Shown in pieces: positions 53,375 through 60,496 of a DNA stretch of 64,000 nucleotides. The DNA lies in contig CBKWJC010000033.1 in NCBI GenBank assembly GCA_966674685.1, positions 1 to 64,000 on the forward strand. Reading direction: 5' to 3'. This stretch comes from Thainema sp966674685. Its GTDB lineage: Bacteria > Cyanobacteriota > Cyanobacteriia > Phormidesmidales > Phormidesmidaceae. The position numbers and the translations under genes were made by a program. Numbering within the stretch: position 1 is the stretch's first letter; each line of letters begins with the position of its first letter. Under the pieces are notes generated by a model. That model worked only from the letters and a program-made list of their open reading frames with translations. It made no database searches and was not told where the DNA came from.

Positions 53375-54892
53375 ATGGATATCTATAAAAAATTTGACTT
53401 TTTAGGATTATTTAAAAAATTACATGAAGAGGATAGATGCCCAATAGAAAATTTATCTGCTTGTATTCTTTGCTATAAGAACGGAGATATATTTCTTGAA
53501 GTTGATGAAAATACGAATAAGATTATCAATCAAAAAAGGGGCAACGAGTTTATACCAATTTCAAAAACCAAAAACCTTCGATTTAGCAAAGAGCAATTAC
53601 AAGATCCGATCTTTTCTTTACCCCTTCCCTTATATGTAGAAAACGCCGAAAAGGAATTAGTTCAGTCTCCTTATCAAGGAGATTATACAATCGAAGGATC
53701 TACACCTGAAGGATGGTTTATAAAAGCTAAGGTTGCAGATCCCAATTTTAGAATTAACCTCATCCAATCAGACGATAAACGAATAGAAACAGAAGATTCC
53801 CAGAAATATTTTATTGAATTGAAAAACCTATATATCGATTATCATCCTCAAAATGTAAAAGGTAAACAAGAAAAAGCTTTGTATGGTGTTTCTAATTTAA
53901 GACTTGATTATGCTTTTGCAACGGCTTTTCTTGATTCGAAATATGAAATTAGATTTACACCAGTTGTGGGAACAACAAGTAGTGCTGAATCTTTGAGCGC
54001 TGAAGTAGGAATTGAAGCATTGAATAAAGATACTTCAGATAGAATTGAATATAAGACTTACTTTGCGTGGTTCGAATTGTTAGTTTCATTTGCAACTGGA
54101 AAATGCCTTGAAGAAATTTACCGAATTGAGATATTTGAAGATGGTAATGAATATAAAAAAGTTGAATACTGGTCTGGCGAACAGTTTTTCGAACAGAAAA
54201 GTGGAGTTGCTGTAATTCAAAAAACTTATCTACCAGAATTTATTCAGCAATGTGCTTCAGCAGTAACATGGGAAAATTTTAGCGACAAAGGGCTAGGTTC
54301 TGCTTTACGCTGGTACACAAAAGGGTTTTCTAGTAACTCAGTATCAGTTAGTTTTATATTGTTTTGTACAGTTCTAGAAACACTTAATAGGCATTATTCT
54401 GTAGAAGTTAGCAGTAGATTACTTCCAAGATCTAACTACAGAGAAATTCGAGAAAAAATACTCGGCGTTTTGAAAGAGTACGGCGAGAATTTTAATAATG
54501 ACGAGATTAAGAGCAAGTATGAAATTTTTAGAGTCAAAGTAGAAAAGTCTTTTGCTGACGGCTCATTCAATCAGATTGGAAGCTTAGCAACAAGTCTCAA
54601 GCTAATGCTAGAGGATTATAAAACCCCATACAAGGATTTATTTCAAAATTTAGAATTTATAGGAATAAGAAATAATATTGTTCATACTGGTTTTGGTGGT
54701 GATAATATCTTTCCTGAGCTTCGCAAGTTAGCAAATCTCGTCGTACGATTGATACTTTCTATGCTTCAGTATCAGGGCAATTATATTGAGTCTGAAGAAG
54801 TAGAGATTGCTGATTTTGCGAGCTTCAAAAAATACAGTCTTGCTCACAAAACCTTTCCCTTTCAGGATAATAATCCTCAAGATAATGTTTAA
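53375..54892 (+). CDS. Large HEPN-domain protein (ApeA-like), possible RNase
   Basis: 505 residues, markedly AT-rich compared with neighbours. The N-terminal ~280 residues are beta-rich and unrecognised apart from a resemblance to ApeA-type N-domains; the C-terminal ~200 are helical with ENFSDKGLGSALRWYTKGFS and, near residues 431-436, RNNIVH, the R-X4-H active-site motif of HEPN ribonucleases. HEPN enzymes cut RNA, often tRNA, in phage defence and toxin systems. Its base composition and place inside an RNA-repair island suggest horizontal arrival. The 84-aa ORF starts 5 bp after its stop. Confidence 0.68.
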   Translation: MDIYKKFDFLGLFKKLHEEDRCPIENLSACILCYKNGDIFLEVDENTNKIINQKRGNEFIPISKTKNLRFSKEQLQDPIFSLPLPLYVENAEKELVQSPYQGDYTIEGSTPEGWFIKAKVADPNFRINLIQSDDKRIETEDSQKYFIELKNLYIDYHPQNVKGKQEKALYGVSNLRLDYAFATAFLDSKYEIRFTPVVGTTSSAESLSAEVGIEALNKDTSDRIEYKTYFAWFELLVSFATGKCLEEIYRIEIFEDGNEYKKVEYWSGEQFFEQKSGVAVIQKTYLPEFIQQCASAVTWENFSDKGLGSALRWYTKGFSSNSVSVSFILFCTVLETLNRHYSVEVSSRLLPRSNYREIREKILGVLKEYGENFNNDEIKSKYEIFRVKVEKSFADGSFNQIGSLATSLKLMLEDYKTPYKDLFQNLEFIGIRNNIVHTGFGGDNIFPELRKLANLVVRLILSMLQYQGNYIESEEVEIADFASFKKYSLAHKTFPFQDNNPQDNV

Positions 54893-54897
54893 CTTAA

Positions 54898-55152
54898 ATG
54901 AAAGAGTTTGTGCTAATCGACTTGTGCTCTCAAGCTGATGCTGTTTGGCAATATTGGGAAGGTTGGACTAATTCAGAGATTTTAGTATGGCTGAGTCAGC
55001 ATGGGATCATTACACCACATCCTAATCATCCTGATTCATATTGGTTTAAATCATGGATCGGAATTGAAGTCTTTTTTAGGTTAACTGCTAATAAGGAGTT
55101 TTATGTTTATCTCAGTGGAAATACTTTTCATAAGTTGCCAGTTCAGAGGTGA
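54898..55152 (+). CDS. Unknown 84-aa protein downstream of the HEPN gene
   Basis: 84 residues, Trp-rich (WQYWEGW, SYWFKSWIG), AT-rich like the preceding gene and 5 bp behind it, so presumably its partner and co-transferred. No family recognised. It could be an antidote or accessory for the HEPN protein; nothing in the sequence proves this. Confidence 0.55.
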   Translation: MKEFVLIDLCSQADAVWQYWEGWTNSEILVWLSQHGIITPHPNHPDSYWFKSWIGIEVFFRLTANKEFYVYLSGNTFHKLPVQR

Positions 55153-55170
55153 CAAATACACAAAATAATA

Positions 55171-55330
55171 CCTGATTTATAAAACTTCTTGCTTCATCTC
55201 TTTTAGCAGTAGTTTTTACCTGCTTTAAATTCTTGCCGTGCATTTTGAATGATGGCTAAAAATTCAGGATTGGTGCTGAGAGCGAGAGATTCAGGATCTA
55301 TATCTTTGATGGCAGCGACAACTGCGATCA
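55171..55330 (-). pseudogene. Decayed duplicate of the antitoxin gene's 3' half
   Basis: About 160 bp that match the 3' two-thirds of the antitoxin gene at 55393-55550 at most positions (for instance TTAAATTCTTGCCGTGCATT in both). The frame is broken by TTT/stop changes and the 5' part is lost. Tandem duplication followed by decay. Confidence 0.75.
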
Positions 55331-55392
55331 CCTACCCGCTTGTAGTCAAATAAACACTAAGCACTCAGAAGCTACTAATAAATCTTTTTAAT

Positions 55393-55644
55393 TTATAAAA
55401 TTTCTCGCTTCATTTCTTCTAGTGATAGTTTTTTACCTGCTTTAAATTCTTGCCGTGCATTTTGAATAATGGCTAGAAATTCAGGATTAGTGCTGAGAGC
55501 GAGGGATTCAGGATCTATATCTTTGATGGCAGTGACAACCGCGATCGCTTTTCCGTTAAACGTCAAGATAACCATTTCATCGTTGAATTCTTCTGCATAA
55601 GCAGACAAAGACTTCGATGCAGTTGATAGCTCAATTGTTTTCAT
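55393..55644 (-). CDS. Phd/YefM-like antitoxin
   Basis: 83 residues: MKTIELSTASKSLSAYAEEF and MVILTFNGKAIAVVTAI match the Phd/YefM DNA-binding fold; the C-terminal half (NARQEFKAGKKLSLEEMKRE) would wrap the toxin. It binds and blocks the RelE-type toxin encoded just before it and represses the operon. Its start overlaps the toxin gene's end by 14 bp, so the order is toxin then antitoxin, less common for this family. Confidence 0.8.
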   Translation of the reverse strand: MKTIELSTASKSLSAYAEEFNDEMVILTFNGKAIAVVTAIKDIDPESLALSTNPEFLAIIQNARQEFKAGKKLSLEEMKREIL

Positions 55645-55942
55645 CGAGAATTACCTCTTGATCTGCAATAAACAATCGATTGCCTTCTTTTCGTCCAATT
55701 GCCAGAATGCGGACTACATCGGCTTCATCATCAGCAATCTCATAAAACACCCTCAAGTTGCCAATTCTCAGCTCCCAGGGAGCAATCGGATTAGGGCGCA
55801 TCAACTTACGATTTCGCGTTTCAACTAAAGGCTCATAGACCAATTGCTCCTCAATTGCCTCAATTACAATTGATCGCTCTCTGGCAGAGAAGCCTTTTAG
55901 CTGTGCTTTGACCGATTCAGCGAATTCAATCTCATAAGCCAT
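55631..55942 (-). CDS. RelE/ParE-superfamily toxin
   Basis: 103 residues: AESVKAQLKGFSARERSIVI, LRIGNLRVFYEIADDEADVV and RILAIGRKEGNRLF follow the RelE fold, with basic residues in the C-terminal strands. RelE toxins cleave mRNA on the ribosome, ParE toxins hit gyrase. Coupled to the antitoxin gene by a 14-bp overlap. Transcribed away from the promoter boxes and structured RNA D. Confidence 0.8.
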   Translation of the reverse strand: MAYEIEFAESVKAQLKGFSARERSIVIEAIEEQLVYEPLVETRNRKLMRPNPIAPWELRIGNLRVFYEIADDEADVVRILAIGRKEGNRLFIADQEVILDENN

Positions 55943-56005
55943 GAGTCTAGTTTACCGTGAGAGCAATGATGGAGGTTAGAGTTTCCGGAAAGCATTAAAA
56001 TTAAT

Positions 56006-56023
56006 TGTAGTATTATGTAGTAT
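56006..56023 (+). promoter_or_regulatory. Pair of TGTAGTAT boxes before RNA D
   Basis: Two exact TGTAGTAT boxes (56006-56013 and 56016-56023), 10 bp apart, end 3 nt before structured RNA D. They match the boxes at 49314-49359 upstream of the tRNA array. The region ATGTAGTATATAT could double as a -10 element. Confidence 0.6.
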
Positions 56024-56026
56024 ATA

Positions 56027-56234
56027 TCCTGCGTGCCCTGACCTGTGGAGCCTACATACGAGTACGAGAGAAAACGTGACGCTGCCATGCAGTGGGCGCG
56101 TGTGAACGGGGAGTACGAAGAACCTGGGAGGTGGGCTTAGAAGTAGCCATCCTTGAAAGAGTGTGTAAGAACTCACCAGCAGAGTCCCCCAAGTAACTGA
56201 GAACGCGCAATGCTCTAAAAACTTGCACGCAGGA
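56027..56234 (+). ncRNA. Structured RNA D with the shared flanking helices
   Basis: Outer helix TCCTGCGTGC (56027-56036) pairs over 10 bp with GCACGCAGGA (56225-56234). Inner helix TGGAGC (56046-56051) pairs with GCTCTA (56212-56217, one G-U). The shared CGTGCCCTGACC 5' motif, CCTACATAC and 3' ACTTGCACG tie it to RNAs A-C. About 208 nt, no complete tRNA seen inside. Its 3' strand overlaps the AGGAG before the next gene, so folding may affect that gene's translation. Confidence 0.6.
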
Positions 56235-56252
56235 GAATCAACAGCCCTAGCC

Positions 56253-57077
56253 ATGAACATCCATGAACTACTGAACCAGATTGCCAGTGCTGAAGCTCAA
56301 CTGCAGTTAACTCAGTTTCTAGCGCCCTGTGTCAAAGGTGGACGAGTTCGCACGCGGGTTGCAGGCATGGTTTATACCTTTACTCCTAAACCCCAGCAGT
56401 TTGAGGGATGGGGGATTTTTCAGCCTGTGGATGAGCAAACTGTGACGCTAGTGGAAGAGGCTGATCTGTTTCAGATTGCCGAGTATTTGCAGCAGTTTCA
56501 ACTGATTCGATTGCGGTTAGCCTATCGCTTGCAGAATCAAACTTGGCTAGCATACCCAGTCAATGAAGCCGATATGCGGCAGCGGTTCAAAGTTGTTAAG
56601 CCTGTGCTGGTGCATCTGGTGGCAGAAGGCGTGGCGTTTGAGCAAGTTACGGCGCGCTGGAACGGTCAGTCTTGCTGGTTTGAAGAGGCTGATCGACGGG
56701 CTGATCCTGCGATCGCAGAAACCTTGCAAGCCAACCTCAAGCAGCTCACTCCGGTTGAGGACTTGCAGTTTAAGGATCTGACGCCTGAAATGCGATCACT
56801 CTATGAGTTGGTCACGCATCGCACAGCCGGATTTGCTCAACCGCAGCGCGACGAGCGGCGACTGCGACAGGCGCTCCAGCTTGGCGGCGGCGAACTGCAC
56901 CAGTTTCAAGATCGAGGCGATTACTGGACAGTCGATTGGACAACGGCTGACGGCACTCGTCATACCAGTGCGATCGCAAAACATGACCTAACGGTGGTCA
57001 GCTCTGGTATCTGCTTGAGCGGGCGCGATCGCGACTTTGACTTGCAATCGTTAGTGGGGGTAATGGAAGGGCTATGA
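56253..57077 (+). CDS. Uncharacterised protein coupled to a ThiF-like enzyme
   Basis: 274 residues from ATG 56253, no membrane segment. It begins MNIHELLNQIASAEAQLQL; the middle (FQLIRLRLAYRLQNQTWLAY) looks beta-rich, with QLGGGELHQFQDRGDYWTV later on. No family recognised. Its stop overlaps the ThiF-like start (ATGA), so the two products are made together and probably work together. The only AGGAG is 17 nt before the ATG, inside the 3' strand of RNA D. A partner or target of a ubiquitin-like pathway is a guess. Confidence 0.72.
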   Translation: MNIHELLNQIASAEAQLQLTQFLAPCVKGGRVRTRVAGMVYTFTPKPQQFEGWGIFQPVDEQTVTLVEEADLFQIAEYLQQFQLIRLRLAYRLQNQTWLAYPVNEADMRQRFKVVKPVLVHLVAEGVAFEQVTARWNGQSCWFEEADRRADPAIAETLQANLKQLTPVEDLQFKDLTPEMRSLYELVTHRTAGFAQPQRDERRLRQALQLGGGELHQFQDRGDYWTVDWTTADGTRHTSAIAKHDLTVVSSGICLSGRDRDFDLQSLVGVMEGL

Positions 57078-57712
57078 CTATCTTTCTCCACGAACAACTC
57101 TACCGATCTGATGCGGTGATGACAAAGCTGAAGGACTATCCCGTAACCCTTTGCGGGGCAGGAGCTTTGGGTGCCAATCTAGCTGAGAATTTGGCTCGGT
57201 CTGGGTTTGAAAAACTCAAGGTGATTGACTGCGATCGCATCGAAGAACGGAATCTTTCAACTCAGCCCTATTATCGTTCTGATGTGGGTACGTTTAAGGC
57301 CAAGATCCTGGCGAATAACCTATATCGAGCAATCGGCACAAAGGTAGAAGCTGAAACCAAAAAATTAACGGTAGATAATGTTGCTCAATTACTTAAAGTT
57401 AGTGAACTAATTGTTGATGTTTTTGACAATAGTGTTTCCCGCCAGGCAGTGAAAGATTACGCTGATCAAGCTGGAATTCCTTGTCTTCATGCGGGACTAG
57501 CTGCTGATTATGCGGAAGTGATTTGGAATGATGATTATCGCGTTCCTTCGGATGTGAATGACGATATTTGTGATTATCCCCTAGCCCGTAATTTGGTGAT
57601 GCTAACGGTTGCTGTTGCCTGCGAGGTGATGATTTCTTTTATTGCAACAGGCGAACAGCGCCACTTTTCGATTACGCTAAAGGATCTGAATATTCAGCCT
57701 CTTAATTTGTAG
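57074..57712 (+). CDS. ThiF/E1-like adenylyltransferase
   Basis: 212 residues. Rossmann-type ATP site CGAGALGANLAENLARSGF near residue 27 and IDCDRIEERNLSTQPYY match the E1/ThiF/MoeB family, which adenylates the C-terminal Gly of ubiquitin-like proteins. Cys in DICDYPLARN is one candidate for thioester formation. Compared with MoeB it is short, like the ThiF of PRTRC-type cassettes. The 66-aa Tyr-Gly protein at 50016 is a candidate substrate. Followed by an M4 hairpin 12 bp after the stop. Confidence 0.82.
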   Translation: MTIFLHEQLYRSDAVMTKLKDYPVTLCGAGALGANLAENLARSGFEKLKVIDCDRIEERNLSTQPYYRSDVGTFKAKILANNLYRAIGTKVEAETKKLTVDNVAQLLKVSELIVDVFDNSVSRQAVKDYADQAGIPCLHAGLAADYAEVIWNDDYRVPSDVNDDICDYPLARNLVMLTVAVACEVMISFIATGEQRHFSITLKDLNIQPLNL

Positions 57713-57723
57713 AACGGCTCTCT

Positions 57724-57827
57724 TAAGTAGGTTGACATAAATAAACGCATCTAAAAAACCGGGGAGCACCCCTGAGGGGTGCTCCCCCAGTTTTTTAGAT
57801 ATGCATTTGTTTGTATGCAGCTACTTA
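57724..57827. mobile_element. MITE-like element, family M4 (copy 2, inverted)
   Basis: 104 bp, ends TAAGTAGGTTGACATA and (from the right) TAAGTAGCTGCATACA. Central hairpin around CCCCTGAGGGG with A6 and T6 flanks. Inverted relative to 46745-46849. By position it probably stops transcription after the ThiF-like gene. The rest of the spacer to 58028 shows no gene. Confidence 0.85.
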
Positions 57828-58028
57828 CATACAGATTGACTGTCTGCGATCGCATCTTCATTGAGTAAATTCATATTTGTGCCAAAACTCAAAACTCAGC
57901 ACCGAACTCATCTGTAGCGCTCATTTACAGAACTGGCATAAAAACACTACATTCCTGCTTAAAAAATGAGAGTTTGCTGCACTGTCTGGGCATCTTGATC
58001 CTAATTGTTCAGAAAAAATAAAAGTACT

Positions 58029-59108
58029 ATGGTTCAGACGACGCCACTCCAGCAGGCTCAGCCAGGAGACTCGATTGCGATCGCACAGCTTCTCAATCGG
58101 GCACTTCAACCCAAGGGCATCACTGCCAAGGTAAAACTGAAAGAGGGCTGTCTTCAGGTGCTGCTTGAAGCAGAGCAAGCGCTTGACCCTAGAGCACTGA
58201 CGGGTTTCGTCGCCAGAGGCGTTTCAAAGCTTAATCTTCCCTCTGTTCATACGTTGCGGGTTTATGGCAAGCAGACCGGACAAACGAATCCAGCTTGGCA
58301 GCAGGGTTTAGTATTAAGACAGCCAGAGCCTGTAAATGCTGTTTTGGACGGCAATTCAGAGATCGCTGTGTCAGGAGCAGAGTGTTCTACAGGTGCCACT
58401 GGACAAGGTGCAATTGGGCAAGGTGCAATTGGGCAAGGTGCGATCGCAGATTCGACAGACTCCGCACCGATACATGCAGCAACTATCGGATCGGTCAATG
58501 ATTTAGATGCAATGCAGCAAGCAGTGATTCAAGCTCTCGGCGCTGATGTAGACGTGGAGCTAACGGTTGAAGATTCACTGTTAGTTATTACCTTAACCAC
58601 TAGCCAGGTTCTAGAAGGACAGAGTGCAGCCAAGTCGATTAAAGAAGCCCTTGATCCACTAAAACCCAGTTTTTCGGAAGCAAAAATTCTCAAGCGCAAT
58701 CCAAGAACGTTACGCTCATTTCCAATTAAGCAAATTTCGCTCGGTGAAACGCCACAAGCTGCACCAGAACCTGCTCAGTCGCATCACAATCAGAGTTCAA
58801 CGTCAGCCATCAACAGTTCATCAGCTTCAGCGGGGCAATTTGTTACTGCGCCATCATCACGCAGTACAGCCAAACCCTACAAGTCAGAAATGGCCAGCGC
58901 TACAGCAGTTCGTAAAAAGCTTACGGTTGTTTTGATCATCATTGCAATGGCTTTTGTCTTGTATCGTCTCATGCGACGCCTGCTGATTATTCTAGCTGTC
59001 TCACCTGCAATGGGCGGATTTTCGATTATCATGGCGCTAGTTGCGCTTTGGCGAGCCTATGCTGTGTTTAAGCCTCTTTTGCGATCGCTACTCAGAGGTG
59101 GTGAATAA
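58029..59108 (+). CDS. Unknown C-terminally membrane-anchored protein
   Basis: 359 residues. The N-terminal part (~10-90) and a second similar unit (~155-225) share the pattern 'ALGADVDVELTVEDSLLVI' / 'GITAKVKLKEGCLQVLLEA', suggesting an internal duplication. Between them lies a 15-nt repeat giving GQGAIGQGAIGQGAI. A Ser/Thr-rich linker (~250-295) leads to two hydrophobic segments near the C-terminus (~305-350). Probably a cytoplasmic protein anchored in the membrane; function unknown. Seems cyanobacterial in style. Confidence 0.65.
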   Translation: MVQTTPLQQAQPGDSIAIAQLLNRALQPKGITAKVKLKEGCLQVLLEAEQALDPRALTGFVARGVSKLNLPSVHTLRVYGKQTGQTNPAWQQGLVLRQPEPVNAVLDGNSEIAVSGAECSTGATGQGAIGQGAIGQGAIADSTDSAPIHAATIGSVNDLDAMQQAVIQALGADVDVELTVEDSLLVITLTTSQVLEGQSAAKSIKEALDPLKPSFSEAKILKRNPRTLRSFPIKQISLGETPQAAPEPAQSHHNQSSTSAINSSSASAGQFVTAPSSRSTAKPYKSEMASATAVRKKLTVVLIIIAMAFVLYRLMRRLLIILAVSPAMGGFSIIMALVALWRAYAVFKPLLRSLLRGGE

Positions 59109-59124
59109 TCGTAAGACAAGAGCT

Positions 59125-59916
59125 TTAACTTTCGTGAGCCGACTCTGTCGGGCGGAATCCTGTTGCCAGTTGATGAATTAGCCCTTGATGACGTGACTGT
59201 ACTGCCGTAAAGCCCGCAGCCTCTAACCAGTACTGCATAGATCCTGTCGCATATACGCGAGAGTAGGGTTCACGAAATAGATCAATCAGCCAGCCCAAAT
59301 GTCGCAGCATCTGCTGACTGCCATCTAAAATCAGGATTTGTCCATCAGGTTTCAATAGCCGTAGACCTTCCTGCAAAACAGTTTGACTCACAGCGGGCGG
59401 CATCTCATGGAACAGAAACGAAGCTGTTACCAAGTCAAAATGGGCAGATTCCCAATCCGTTGCCTCGGCTAATCCCTGTTGCCACTGAATATCTAACCCA
59501 GCCTGCTGTGCTTTATACTGTGCCATGACCAGCATATAAGGTGAAAGGTCTAATCCAATTACGGTTGCGTTGGGAAACGCTTGTTTTAGCAACAGCGTCG
59601 ATGAACCCGTCCCACAGCCCAAATCTAGAATCTGTCGAGGCTGGTCTTTGACCCAAGCCAAGAGCTGACGACGTATCCAGCCTTCATGGGGAGGGGAGGC
59701 AATCTTTGTAACTGGGTCGTAGGTGATAGCCGCGATTGGATTGAGATAGCCCTCACGAATGCCGTGAAAATGTTGTGAACTATAGTAGTCCGGGTAGCTC
59801 AGATTGGGCTGCTGAAATGCCAGCACAGCTTGCTGCCAATCCAGTTGGTTGTACCAAGCTAACCTGTCGTGACCGAGCCAGATGCCCAGTATTTTTTTCA
59901 GTAGCCATTGATCCAT
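59125..59916 (-). CDS. Class I SAM-dependent methyltransferase
   Basis: 263 residues. SAM-binding motif I ILDLGCGTGSS (~95-105), then VIGLDLSPYML (acidic loop), FDLVTASFLFHEMP and LLKPDGQILILDG. The N-terminal ~90 residues form a lead-in domain (SSQHFHGIREGYLNPIAAIT) of the kind seen in cyanobacterial methyltransferases acting on small molecules or lipids. Acceptor unknown. Divergent from the 100-aa membrane protein with 38 bp between starts. Confidence 0.82.
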   Translation of the reverse strand: MDQWLLKKILGIWLGHDRLAWYNQLDWQQAVLAFQQPNLSYPDYYSSQHFHGIREGYLNPIAAITYDPVTKIASPPHEGWIRRQLLAWVKDQPRQILDLGCGTGSSTLLLKQAFPNATVIGLDLSPYMLVMAQYKAQQAGLDIQWQQGLAEATDWESAHFDLVTASFLFHEMPPAVSQTVLQEGLRLLKPDGQILILDGSQQMLRHLGWLIDLFREPYSRVYATGSMQYWLEAAGFTAVQSRHQGLIHQLATGFRPTESAHES

Positions 59917-59954
59917 CGAACACGTAAAATTTCAGACTGAGGAGCGCGACGTTA

Positions 59955-60257
59955 ATGCCGACGATATTCCAACTCGATAAAAATTTTAGCAGCCTGATCA
60001 AAATTCTCTCGACCATTCTCATTACAGGTGCTTTGGGCCTAGAGCTGTGGAATGCGTATGCACCGATTCAGGGACTCACGATTCTCTTCTACATTGAGCG
60101 ATTTGCCCTAATCAGTCACGGCATTGAAGCTGCGATCGCAGCCGTTTCTGCATCTTCCCGTGATCGATCACCGCTGAAGTACAGCATTTACACCTTCTTC
60201 GTCGGCACCATAGCGCTAGTGGAACTGTTTCAGCAGCCGGACACACAGGAACTTTAG
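59955..60257 (+). CDS. Small membrane protein (100 aa)
   Basis: 100 residues with three hydrophobic stretches (~16-33, ~40-62 with HGIEAAIAAVSAS, ~76-92). Probably an inner-membrane protein, conserved-looking but not recognised. It shares a promoter region with the divergent methyltransferase. Confidence 0.6.
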   Translation: MPTIFQLDKNFSSLIKILSTILITGALGLELWNAYAPIQGLTILFYIERFALISHGIEAAIAAVSASSRDRSPLKYSIYTFFVGTIALVELFQQPDTQEL

Positions 60258-60308
60258 AGGACTGAAATAATCTCTAGAATTCCTGATATTCAACCGTAAT
60301 CATTGCCA

Positions 60309-60426
60309 GGTAGGTGCAAATGGCCTTGCACCTACCTAACACCCAGGGTCGTTTCATTGTCACTAGAAAAATTTCAAAGCCGCAATTTTACGTGTCTGGT
60401 AGGGGCGAATGGCCATTCGCCCCTAC
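60309..60426. repeat. R1 palindromes (derived copy 60309-60336 and copy 60399-60426)
   Basis: GGTAGGTGCAA with its complement around ATGGCC, then 62 bp on a perfect GTAGGGGCGAATGG palindrome followed by GTAACGTC, identical in its core to the 3320 copy. Spacer 60258-60496 holds no gene. Confidence 0.8.
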
Positions 60427-60496
60427 GTAACGTCAACGGTTTCAGATATTCTTTGATAAATATGAAGCAACCCTGCCGGACACCCAACAAATCGCA

